This document shows positions 1 through 5,452 of a DNA stretch of 13,855 nucleotides, one piece after another. The position numbers were made by a program, and so were the translations under genes. Positions within the stretch are counted from its first letter, which is position 1, and every line of letters starts with the position of its first letter. The DNA lies in NCBI GenBank assembly GCA_013204685.1, contig JABMSC010000107.1:1-13855 (forward strand). The letters are read 5' to 3'. Source of the stretch: Candidatus Omnitrophota bacterium. Its GTDB lineage: Bacteria > Omnitrophota > Gorgyraeia > Tantalellales > Tantalellaceae. The notes below the pieces were generated by a model, which saw only the letters and a program-made list of their open reading frames with translations, was not told the origin of the DNA and did not search any database.

Positions 1-438
1 AGCGAATACCCCGACGTGCGCAGAGATTATTACCATGTTGACGCGGCTTGTATGTGGATGGTAAAAAATCCGGAATGGTTCGACGTGCTTGTAACGGATA
101 ACATGTTCGGCGATATTATCACTGACCTTGGTGCTATGATACAGGGCGGGATGGGTGTAGCCGCCGGCGGGAACATCAATCCGGACGGTGTTTCGATGTT
201 TGAACCTATCGGGGGTTCAGCTCCGAAATACACCGGAAAAAATGTGATCAATCCTCTGGCTACGATATGTGCAGGTGGCATGCTGCTTGAGACCTTGGGT
301 GAGCAGAAAGCTGCTGACATGGTTGAGAAGGCGGTAATGGATGTTACTGCAAATAAGCTAAAAAGTCTCTCAGCAGGAAAGATGGGGTATTCGACGACAG
401 AAGTCGGGGATCTTGTGGTTGAGGCGCTTGGAAAATAA
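1..438 (+). CDS. leuB: 3-isopropylmalate dehydrogenase, C-terminal part (5' end outside window)
   Basis: This is the last 145 residues of LeuB, the cytoplasmic enzyme that oxidatively decarboxylates 3-isopropylmalate to 2-oxoisocaproate in leucine synthesis. The frame is open from base 1, so the gene starts upstream; the first internal ATG (codon at 40-57 region) is not a real start. Visible family features are the metal and substrate-binding stretch TDNMFGDIITDLGAMIQGG and the nucleotide-binding loop FEPIGGSAPKYTGKN followed by NPLATICAGGMLLE. Many LeuB proteins have a histidine in this loop (HGSAP); here it is GGSAP, a variant I believe occurs in some lineages. The related isocitrate and tartrate dehydrogenases share this fold, but the loop and the asd neighbour favour LeuB. 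The stop codon lies 22 bp before the likely start of asd, which suggests cotranscription. Confidence 0.9.
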   Translation, partial: SEYPDVRRDYYHVDAACMWMVKNPEWFDVLVTDNMFGDIITDLGAMIQGGMGVAAGGNINPDGVSMFEPIGGSAPKYTGKNVINPLATICAGGMLLETLGEQKAADMVEKAVMDVTANKLKSLSAGKMGYSTTEVGDLVVEALGK

Positions 439-460
439 AAAAGAAAAAAAGAGAATGGTT

Positions 461-1510
461 ATGATGAATAAAAAAGACAAATACAATGTAGCAGTAATGG
501 GCGCAACCGGTGCGGTTGGTGCCCAGTTTTTGAACCTTCTTGCGAAAAGAGATTTCCCGATCGATGAGATCCGTCTTTTGGCAAGCGAGAGGTCAAAAGG
601 GAAGAAGCTTACTTTTAGGGATGAGGAACATGATGTCCAGATCTTAAGTGAAAACTCTTTCGAAGGTATTGATATAGTCCTGGCATCGGCCGGAGCTTCC
701 AGAAGCAAGGAATTCCTCCCTCATGCGGTAAAGGCCGGGGCCGTATGTATCGATAATTCAAGTGCTTTTCGCATGGATCCGGATATTCCTCTGGTAGTGC
801 CGGAGGTCAACCCACATGCCATTAAGGATCATAAGGGAATAATAGCTAATCCGAACTGTTCCACTATTCAGATGGTTCTGCCACTTTGCGCTATCAACAG
901 GGCGAAGGGAATGAAGAGGGTCGTGGTCAGCACCTTTCAATCAGTGTCAGGAGCCGGCCAGCAGAATATACTCGAAATGGAAGCCCAGGTGGTGCGTCTC
1001 AGTAAGAATGAAACCCATCATGGCATCGGACAGCATAATGTCTCGGAAGGTATGATCAATAATTTCGATCACCAGATCGCGTATAATCTCATACCGCATA
1101 TAGATGTCTTTCTGGATAACGAGTACACAAAAGAAGAGATGAAGATGGTTCTTGAGACCAGGAAGATAATGGAGCTGCCGGACCTTCCCGTAACGGCAAC
1201 ATGCGTAAGGGTTCCGGTTTATTATGCTCATTCTGAGAGTGTGAACGTTGAAACTGAAAAACCTGTCTCCCGGGAAGAGGCAATAGAGCTTCTTAAGGAT
1301 TTTCCGGGTATAACTGTAGTTGACTCACCACGAGAGAATCAATACCCCATGCCCATAGATGTTGAGGGTAAGGATGATGTGTATGTAGGCCGTATAAGGG
1401 TAGATGAGTCCGTTCCCAGCGGTTTAAACCTGTGGGTCGTTGCGGACAATCTTCGAAAAGGCGCCGCGTTAAATGCAATTCAAATAGCGGAATTGCTTAT
1501 AGCAAATTAG
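461..1510 (+). CDS. asd: Aspartate-semialdehyde dehydrogenase
   Basis: Asd reduces aspartyl phosphate with NADPH to aspartate semialdehyde, the branch point to lysine/diaminopimelate, threonine and methionine. The N-terminus carries the dinucleotide-binding motif GATGAVG. The catalytic cysteine sits in NPNCST (about residue 133, codon at 857-859), followed by the QSVSGAGQ loop and the Arg and His pair in RVPVYYAHS (about residues 250 and 257). At 349 aa it has the usual length of the gram-positive/archaeal-like ASADH class. The open frame reaches back to an ATG at 413 inside leuB, but the codons before 455 read as a lysine-rich run with no family similarity. ATG codons at 455, 461 and 464 are all possible; 461 or 464 are preferred because a weak GAGA (451-454) is suitably spaced. 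The start is uncertain by a few codons. It is probably the second gene of a leuB-asd unit. Confidence 0.95.
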   Translation: MMNKKDKYNVAVMGATGAVGAQFLNLLAKRDFPIDEIRLLASERSKGKKLTFRDEEHDVQILSENSFEGIDIVLASAGASRSKEFLPHAVKAGAVCIDNSSAFRMDPDIPLVVPEVNPHAIKDHKGIIANPNCSTIQMVLPLCAINRAKGMKRVVVSTFQSVSGAGQQNILEMEAQVVRLSKNETHHGIGQHNVSEGMINNFDHQIAYNLIPHIDVFLDNEYTKEEMKMVLETRKIMELPDLPVTATCVRVPVYYAHSESVNVETEKPVSREEAIELLKDFPGITVVDSPRENQYPMPIDVEGKDDVYVGRIRVDESVPSGLNLWVVADNLRKGAALNAIQIAELLIAN

Positions 1511-1529
1511 CCCAAGAAGTAAAAAGTTT

Positions 1530-1651
1530 GTGCTGAGTGCTGTGTGCTGAGAGTTGCACCCAGCACTGGAGAAAACCATGGACAGACACTGGTTTTTGTA
1601 AGCGTGCTACGTACATAATACGCAACAAGGTAACACATAACACAATCACCA
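1530..1651. repeat. Degenerate heptamer-repeat gap between asd and truA
   Basis: Nineteen bases after the asd stop, three heptamers GTGCTGA, GTGCTGT and GTGCTGA run in phase (1530-1550), followed by the looser GAGTTGC. GTGCTG at 1544-1549 can pair with CAGCAC at 1561-1566. A second short stem, AAAACCA (1572-1578) with TGGTTTT (1590-1596), follows. Just before truA come TAACACA, TAACACA and ATCACCA (1631-1651), again in period 7 and touching the start codon. I see no convincing coding potential here: an open frame at 1537-1782 overlaps truA and has no recognisable family features. The layout resembles the clearer arrays before argG and argH. Confidence 0.6.
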
Positions 1652-2386
1652 ATGCGTACGATCAAACTCACCATATCATACGACGGTACCAACTACAGGG
1701 GCTGGCAGCTCCAAAAAAACGGATGGACCCTCCAGGCGGAAATAGAAAAAGCCATAAAGAAAGTTTTCAAAAAACATCATAGGTTATACGCTGCAGGCCG
1801 CACGGATACCGGGGTTCATGCCAGGGGGCAGGTTGCGCATTTTAAGACCGCAGGCACCGTTCCCGCCGGAAAGATCAAAACCGCATTAAATTCATTTCTG
1901 CCCGAAGACATTGCGATAATAAAGTCCGAAGAGGTCCCCGGTGACTTTCATGCCCGTTTTAACGCAAAGAAAAAACATTACAGGTATTACATAACCACTT
2001 CAAGAAAACGCGATCCTTTCGGGGAGAGATATCTCTGGCGCATTCCGTATGATCTTGATGTTAGCTTAATGCGTTCCGAAGCAAGAAAGCTTTTGGGCAC
2101 GCATGATTTTAGATCCTTCCAGGCATCTGAGAAAAAGGAAAGATCATCAGTCAGAAGAATAACAAAAATAGACATCAAAAAGAACGGATCTCAAATTTCT
2201 ATAGATATCGAGGCAGACGGTTTTTTATACAATATGGTCCGTAATATTGTTGGCACTCTGGTCGATATCGGCAGGGGATACTCCCCGCCCGGAAGCATGC
2301 AAAAGATCCTCAAAAGCAAAGACCGCCGGGAAGCCGGCCCAACCGCCCCCGCTAAGGGCCTCTTTCTTGCCGAAGTTAAATATTAA
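1652..2386 (+). CDS. truA: tRNA pseudouridine(38-40) synthase TruA
   Basis: TruA isomerises uridines 38-40 in the anticodon stem-loop of many tRNAs to pseudouridine. The protein is 244 aa, normal for the family. The N-terminus MRTIKLTISYDGTNYRGWQ is the typical first strand and motif. The catalytic aspartate is in AAGRTDTGVHARGQVAHF (Asp52). The C-terminal part has FLYNMVRNIVGTLVDIGRG, the conserved segment near the end of the family, and finishes with a typical KGLFLAEVKY. No Shine-Dalgarno sequence is visible before the ATG; the bases directly upstream are AC-rich heptamers. The start is nevertheless well supported by the family N-terminus. It follows asd on the same strand after 141 bp; I cannot see a clear promoter of its own. 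Confidence 0.96.
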   Translation: MRTIKLTISYDGTNYRGWQLQKNGWTLQAEIEKAIKKVFKKHHRLYAAGRTDTGVHARGQVAHFKTAGTVPAGKIKTALNSFLPEDIAIIKSEEVPGDFHARFNAKKKHYRYYITTSRKRDPFGERYLWRIPYDLDVSLMRSEARKLLGTHDFRSFQASEKKERSSVRRITKIDIKKNGSQISIDIEADGFLYNMVRNIVGTLVDIGRGYSPPGSMQKILKSKDRREAGPTAPAKGLFLAEVKY

Positions 2387-2390
2387 TTCG

Positions 2391-2417
2391 TAGGGGCACC
2401 CTTTATAGGTGCTCCTA
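2391..2417. repeat. REP-like hairpin after truA
   Basis: Four bases after the truA stop, TAGGGGCACC (2391-2400) pairs with GGTGCTCCTA (2408-2417) over 10 bp with one G-U wobble and a 7-base loop. No T-tract follows on either strand, so it is not a standard intrinsic terminator. The GTAGGGGCACC...GGTGC pattern resembles dispersed palindromic hairpins I recall from many environmental genomes; that comparison is from memory and cannot be tested here. It could also act as an mRNA 3'-end stabiliser. The next 100 bp (2418-2520) show only a 10-bp palindrome, ATAACGTTAT at 2424-2433, and nothing else I can name. Confidence 0.5.
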
Positions 2418-2521
2418 AAACGATAACGTTATAACCCACCGATCGTTAAATCCGAGATCAGAAATTCAAGATCCTGTTATAGACCCTACTTGTTAAGTTA
2501 TAAAAAGGCAGAAAAAGTTGT

Positions 2522-2550
2522 TTGACATGAATGTCGAGATATGGTAAACT
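2522..2550 (+). promoter_or_regulatory. Sigma-70-type promoter for the PilZ gene
   Basis: A perfect -35 box TTGACA (2522-2527) is followed after exactly 17 bp by TAAACT (2545-2550), a 4/6 match to TATAAT. Transcription would start near 2557 and give a leader of about 120 bases. That leader holds a small stem, TAATGC (2612-2617) with GCATTA (2628-2633), enclosing a 10-base loop. I compared the leader with the GEMM cyclic-di-GMP riboswitch from memory and saw no match. Confidence 0.6.
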
Positions 2551-2676
2551 AGCTTGAATGTTAGTAAAATAAATGTCTAGATAGTGTGAAATATTTACAA
2601 GCCATACGGAATAATGCTTTGCAATACGCATTACTAGGCATGAAAGGAATAAAAGGCAGAGGGAGGAGACGGAGAA

Positions 2677-3027
2677 ATGAGTGTGGATGTGGAAAGAAGA
2701 AAGTACATTAGACGCAAAACGCATATCCCCGTGAGTATCAGCCGATTAAAGGGGGGCATAAGCAGCAAGGACTCAGATTCCATCACCAGAAATATGAGTG
2801 AAGGAGGGATCTGTTTCCGTGCTCCTAATTTTATTCCTATGGCCTGCAGGATTGTGTTCGAATTGGACATGCCTGCCTTTTCGGATCCGGTGAAGATCGT
2901 TTCCAGGGTAGCCTGGATAGATAAAACGGCTTCAGGGGAGGATTACGAGATAGGCGCCCAGTTTCTTGATATGTCAAGAGAGGACAAGGAACTCTTGATG
3001 AAATACATAGCCAGTCTTGAGGGGTGA
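2677..3027 (+). CDS. Small PilZ-domain protein (predicted c-di-GMP receptor)
   Basis: This is a 116-aa single-domain protein with no signal peptide or membrane segment, so it is probably cytoplasmic. It has both PilZ cyclic-di-GMP-binding signatures: RKYIR (Arg8 and Arg12, the RxxxR motif) and NMSEGG (Asn39, Ser41, Gly44, the D/NxSxxG motif). These are spaced as expected, followed by the beta-barrel strands RIVFELDMP, VKIVSRVAWID and YEIGAQFLDMS. The end, REDKELLMKYIASLE, looks like the usual C-terminal helix. The start ATG is fixed by a strong GGGAGGAG (2661-2668) and a closer GGAG. The gene lies alone between truA and rplM with its own promoter, and nothing nearby shows which process (motility, surface polysaccharide, virulence) it controls. 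Single-domain PilZ proteins usually act through a protein partner; the partner here is unknown. Confidence 0.88.
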   Translation: MSVDVERRKYIRRKTHIPVSISRLKGGISSKDSDSITRNMSEGGICFRAPNFIPMACRIVFELDMPAFSDPVKIVSRVAWIDKTASGEDYEIGAQFLDMSREDKELLMKYIASLEG

Positions 3028-3098
3028 TCAGGGACTGGCGTCTGATGTGTAAATTAGCAATTCAAAGTGCTGATTTTACATTGCTGAATTTGCACTTT
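3010..3098 (+). other. Overlapping hairpins at the 3' end of the PilZ gene
   Basis: The first stem is GCCAGTC (3010-3016) with GACTGGC (3033-3039); the PilZ stop codon lies in its loop. Two further stems cannot form together: TGTAAA...AGCA (3048-3059) with TGCTGATTTTACA (3068-3080, imperfect), and AAAGTGC (3064-3070) with GCACTTT (3092-3098, perfect), because both use 3068-3070. The segment is AT-rich with related short words, and no clean T-tract follows either stem. It may be a weak terminator or an attenuator-like switch. Nothing coding is seen in 3028-3257. Confidence 0.35.
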
Positions 3099-3147
3099 AA
3101 ATTTATCATACTGACCCCCCGGAAGAACCCAAACCTTAACATCCCTC

Positions 3148-3176
3148 TTGACAAAACAGGCTAAATATGCTAATTT
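3148..3176 (+). promoter_or_regulatory. Promoter for the rplM-rpsI operon
   Basis: TTGACA (3148-3153) is separated by exactly 17 bp from TAATTT (3171-3176), a 3/6 match to TATAAT. It is preceded by TG one base before the hexamer (3168-3169), as in extended -10 promoters. The start would fall near 3183, leaving a leader of about 75 bases before rplM. Some bacteria regulate L13-S9 through the leader, but I see only a 4-bp GCCA/TGGC stem here (about 3194-3208), too little to claim that. Confidence 0.6.
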
Positions 3177-3257
3177 TACTGTTCTGAGTTTAGTGCCATT
3201 ATTATTGGCGGGATATAGTTAAACGTGCAAAAGCAAAAAAGATAGAGATTAATTATA

Positions 3258-3686
3258 ATGAAAACGAAAATATTAAAACAGGCTGAAGTAGAGCATCCCT
3301 GGTATCTGGTAGATATCGGGGATAAGGTTCTCGGTAGGGCCGCTACTCAGATCGCGAATCTTTTGATGGGGAAGAATAGAGCCGATTTCACTCCTCATGT
3401 AGATTCGGGCGGAGGAGTGGTCGTTGTAAACTGTAATAAAATAAGGGTTACCGGGAACAAGGCCAGTCAGAAGGTGTACAAGAGATTTTCCGGTTATCCC
3501 GGCGGTCAGAAAGAAACAGTTTATAGCAAGATGTTCGAGAAAGATCCTGCGTATATCGTCAGACACGCAGTAAAGGGCATGCTTCCCAAGAACAAACTCG
3601 GCGCGCGCATGCTGAAAAGGCTAAAATTGTATGTGGGCAGCGAACACGATCAAGCTGCGCAGAAACCGGAAGAATATAAGATCTAG
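3258..3686 (+). CDS. rplM: 50S ribosomal protein L13
   Basis: L13 is an early-assembling 23S rRNA-binding protein of the large subunit. At 142 aa it has the standard length. Family marks in order are HPWYLVDIGDKVLGRAATQIA near the N-terminus, the loop DSGGGVVVVNCNKIRVTGNK, YKRFSGYPGG, the signature VRHAVKGMLPKNKLGARMLKRLKLY, and the end SEHDQAAQKPE. The start MKTKILK fits the family; the ribosome-binding site before it is weak (AGAGA at about 3244-3248), which is unusual for a ribosomal protein. rpsI follows 13 bp downstream, the common L13-S9 pair. Confidence 0.98.
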   Translation: MKTKILKQAEVEHPWYLVDIGDKVLGRAATQIANLLMGKNRADFTPHVDSGGGVVVVNCNKIRVTGNKASQKVYKRFSGYPGGQKETVYSKMFEKDPAYIVRHAVKGMLPKNKLGARMLKRLKLYVGSEHDQAAQKPEEYKI

Positions 3687-3699
3687 CAAGGAGTAATAA

Positions 3700-4095
3700 A
3701 TGCCAGAATTATTAGAATACACAGCAGTTGGAAGACGAAAAGAATCCGTCGCAAGGGTCCGGCTTCGTCCCGGCAGCGGCAATGTAAAGGTTAATAAGAG
3801 AAAATTTGATAACTTTTTCACCAGGGAAACGCACAGGATCATTGTGATGAAACCCATGGAAGTAACTGGTATGATAGATAAATACGACGTGATCGCTACT
3901 ATTGACGGTGGAGGGATCAGCGGGCAGGCCGGTGCGCTCAGGCACGGCATTGCAAGGGCACTGGTAAAGAGTGACGATGGTCTTAGGCTTGCGCTGAAGA
4001 AGAGCGGGTTTCTTACGCGTGACCCAAGAGCCAAAGAGAGGAAAAAATACGGTCAGAAGAGAGCTAGAAAGAACTTCCAGTTCTCTAAGAGATAA
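3700..4095 (+). CDS. rpsI: 30S ribosomal protein S9
   Basis: S9 is a small-subunit protein whose C-terminal tail reaches the P site and contacts tRNA. The 131-aa protein shows the N-terminal AVGRRKESVARVRLRPGSG, the signature GGGISGQAGALRHGIARAL, and the basic tail TRDPRAKERKKYGQKRARKNFQFSKR ending in the invariant Lys-Arg. The start has a clear AAGGAG Shine-Dalgarno (3687-3692) 7 bases ahead of the ATG. It is the last gene of the two-gene operon; a structured repeat and an intrinsic terminator follow. Confidence 0.98.
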   Translation: MPELLEYTAVGRRKESVARVRLRPGSGNVKVNKRKFDNFFTRETHRIIVMKPMEVTGMIDKYDVIATIDGGGISGQAGALRHGIARALVKSDDGLRLALKKSGFLTRDPRAKERKKYGQKRARKNFQFSKR

Positions 4096-4098
4096 ATC

Positions 4099-4140
4099 GC
4101 TGAAAGCCGCCGGCTTTCAGCTGCCGGCTTTCAGGTTAGA
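4099..4140. repeat. Heptamer-phased inverted/direct repeat after rpsI
   Basis: Three bases after the rpsI stop the sequence reads in register GCTGAAA, GCCGCCG, GCTTTCA, GCTGCCG, GCTTTCA. The 14-mers at 4106-4119 and 4120-4133 match at 13 of 14 positions. CTGAAAGCC (4100-4108) pairs perfectly with GGCTTTCAG (4112-4120) around a GCC loop, and can also pair with the second GGCTTTCAG (4126-4134). TTTCAGG (4129-4135) can instead pair with CCTGAAA (4158-4164), which takes bases from the left arm and loop of the terminator next door. Confidence 0.6.
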
Positions 4141-4149
4141 ATATATAAG

Positions 4150-4183
4150 CGGATCGACCTGAAAAGGCGGTCCGTTTTTTTTT
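4150..4183 (+). terminator. Rho-independent terminator of rplM-rpsI
   Basis: CGGATCGACC (4150-4159) pairs with GGCGGTCCG (4166-4174) through about 9 pairs with one G-U and one bulged A. The loop is TGAAAA, and nine Ts follow at once (4175-4183). This is a textbook intrinsic terminator placed 55 bp after the rpsI stop. Confidence 0.88.
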
Positions 4184-4188
4184 AATGA

Positions 4189-4232
4189 GGCCATAAGTTA
4201 TGAACACTGTTGTGTTCATAACTTATACGGCC
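4189..4232. other. Perfect 15-bp inverted repeat with 4-base loop
   Basis: ATAAGTTATGAACAC (4193-4207) and its exact reverse complement (4212-4226) flank TGTT. The pair is enclosed by GGCC on both sides (4189-4192 and 4229-4232, with two unpaired bases on the right). No T-tract follows on the + strand. The shape, two long arms around a very short centre, could be a strong RNA hairpin or a binding site for a dimeric protein. It lies in a 327-bp gap without genes (4096-4422). Confidence 0.6.
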
Positions 4233-4283
4233 GAATTAACCCCGTTACAGATTTCTGTGAAATTTGTAACGGGGTAAGTTCGG
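4231..4283. other. Long 24-bp hairpin before the argC promoter
   Basis: The outer stem CCGAATT (4231-4237) pairs with AGTTCGG (4277-4283) with one G-U. After an A/A mismatch, 17 further pairs form between 4239-4255 and 4259-4275 with a single G-U and a TGT loop. The core reads ACCCCGTTACA on the left and TGTAACGGGGT on the right. It overlaps the last two bases of the preceding inverted repeat. No poly-T follows, so intrinsic termination is unlikely. Such a long near-perfect stem is unlikely by chance. Confidence 0.65.
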
Positions 4284-4291
4284 GCAAATCA

Positions 4292-4318
4292 CTTATGTCG
4301 CGCTTTGTGCTCCATAAG
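4292..4318. other. Third hairpin of the cluster
   Basis: CTTATG (4292-4297) pairs with CATAAG (4313-4318). Inside, after a symmetrical TC/TC internal loop, GCGC (4300-4303) pairs with GTGC (4307-4310) with one G-U around TTT. The word CATAAG also occurs in the first inverted repeat of the cluster. It ends 22 bp upstream of the argC -35 box, so it is upstream of, not inside, the predicted arg transcript. Confidence 0.5.
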
Positions 4319-4340
4319 GGAGGGCCTTACTTAAAAACTG

Positions 4341-4369
4341 TTGACTTAAGTGCACATATATTTTATACT
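4341..4369 (+). promoter_or_regulatory. Promoter of the arg-lysA operon
   Basis: TTGACT (4341-4346) and TATACT (4364-4369) are each 5/6 matches to the sigma-70 boxes and are exactly 17 bp apart. Transcription should begin near 4376 and leave a leader of about 47 bases before argC. I searched the promoter and leader by eye for an ArgR operator (paired AT-rich 18-bp boxes) and found none that is convincing. No long leader for a riboswitch is present. Confidence 0.75.
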
Positions 4370-4422
4370 TGGGTTTTTACTATTAAGTATTGTATATACG
4401 CTAAATAAATAGAGGTGATATT

Positions 4423-5436
4423 ATGATCAAAGCAGGAGTAATTGGCGCCACAGGATATACTGGTGAAGAACTTGTAGAGGTTCTTCTGAATAATCCCGAA
4501 GTTGAGATAACATCACTTTCTGCGCTTGTGGATAAGGAATTGCCGTTCTCAGACCTGTATCCGAGGTTCGGGAAAAAGATATCACTGGTTTGCAAAAATC
4601 TTAATATAGATGAGGTTGCTTCAAACAGCGACATTGTTTTTCTGGCCCTTCCGCATACGGTTTCCATGAAAATAGCACCTGAATTCCTTAAAGCGGGTAA
4701 AAAGGTCATTGACTTAAGCGCAGATTACCGCCTGCCGGCGGATACTTACCAAGTGTGGTATGGCGGGGAGCATACGGATACTGAAAATCTTCAAAAAGCC
4801 GTATACGGACTTCCGGAAATAAACAGGGAAAAGATCAAAGATGCGGATCTTGTGGCTAACCCCGGCTGTTATCCGACAAGCGTTATTCTGGGACTTTTGC
4901 CTCTTGTCAAAGATATAAGCAAAGCGGGCCTTGAAGTAATAGTGGATTCAAAAAGCGGGGCGACAGGCGCAGGACGGAAGGCTTCAATTCCGCTTTCTTT
5001 CGGTGAAGTTGACGAGAATTTCAAGGCTTATAAAGCGAACGAGCATCAGCATATGCCTGAAATGGAACATGTGCTTGCCGGTGCGGCCGGAGGCGATGTC
5101 AGGGTGAATTTTACGCCGCATTTATTGCCGATACGCCGGGGCATTTTATCGACGATCTATATTCAGCATAAAGGGTTACCGGAAGCTGAAAAAATATATA
5201 AAATGTATGGATCTGTGTATAAAAACGAACCGTTTATAAGGCTCCGTCCTTCAGGCGTGCTGCCCGAAGTGCAGGATGTTGCGGGAACAAATTTCTGTGA
5301 TATCGGCATTACGGTTGCCGGTGGTCTGGTGGTAATAGTTTCTGTTATAGATAATCTACTGAAAGGCGCAAGCGGTCAGGCAGTGCAGAATATGAACATA
5401 ATGTATGGGTTGGATGAGGGGTTGGGGCTCATTTAA
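4423..5436 (+). CDS. argC: N-acetyl-gamma-glutamyl-phosphate reductase
   Basis: ArgC reduces N-acetylglutamyl phosphate with NADPH to N-acetylglutamate semialdehyde, the third step towards ornithine. The 337-aa protein begins with the dinucleotide-binding motif GVIGATGYTGEE. The active-site cysteine is in ANPGCYPTS (Cys149). Further conserved stretches are SGATGAGRKAS, YKANEHQHMPEME and FTPHLLPIRRGI. These features separate it from the related Asd, which uses NCST. The start is fixed by AGAGGTGAT shortly before the ATG. It is the first gene after the predicted arg promoter, and argJ follows 16 bp later. Confidence 0.97.
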   Translation: MIKAGVIGATGYTGEELVEVLLNNPEVEITSLSALVDKELPFSDLYPRFGKKISLVCKNLNIDEVASNSDIVFLALPHTVSMKIAPEFLKAGKKVIDLSADYRLPADTYQVWYGGEHTDTENLQKAVYGLPEINREKIKDADLVANPGCYPTSVILGLLPLVKDISKAGLEVIVDSKSGATGAGRKASIPLSFGEVDENFKAYKANEHQHMPEMEHVLAGAAGGDVRVNFTPHLLPIRRGILSTIYIQHKGLPEAEKIYKMYGSVYKNEPFIRLRPSGVLPEVQDVAGTNFCDIGITVAGGLVVIVSVIDNLLKGASGQAVQNMNIMYGLDEGLGLI

Positions 5437-5452
5437 ATAAGGAAAATACGAC

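Noticed and set aside
413..460. asd start at the ATG inside leuB (413)
   Set aside because: The extra residues are a lysine-rich run without family similarity and overlap leuB in another frame; ATGs at 455-464 fit the Asd N-terminus.
1537..1782. 81-aa frame spanning the asd-truA gap
   Set aside because: It runs through repeat sequence and out of frame into truA, and has no Shine-Dalgarno or recognisable domain.
2557..2676. Cyclic-di-GMP (GEMM) riboswitch before the PilZ gene
   Set aside because: The leader has only a 6-bp stem and lacks the conserved GEMM core as I know it.
4193..4226. loxP or Xer/dif recombination site
   Set aside because: The likeness is limited to arm length and the ATAACTTAT end; the centre and the rest of the arms differ, and no recombinase gene is present. 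It is kept only as a low-score idea.
4370..4422. ArgR operator (ARG box) or T-box/riboswitch in the argC leader
   Set aside because: The leader is only about 47 bases, AT-rich, and I find no paired ARG boxes or conserved riboswitch elements.
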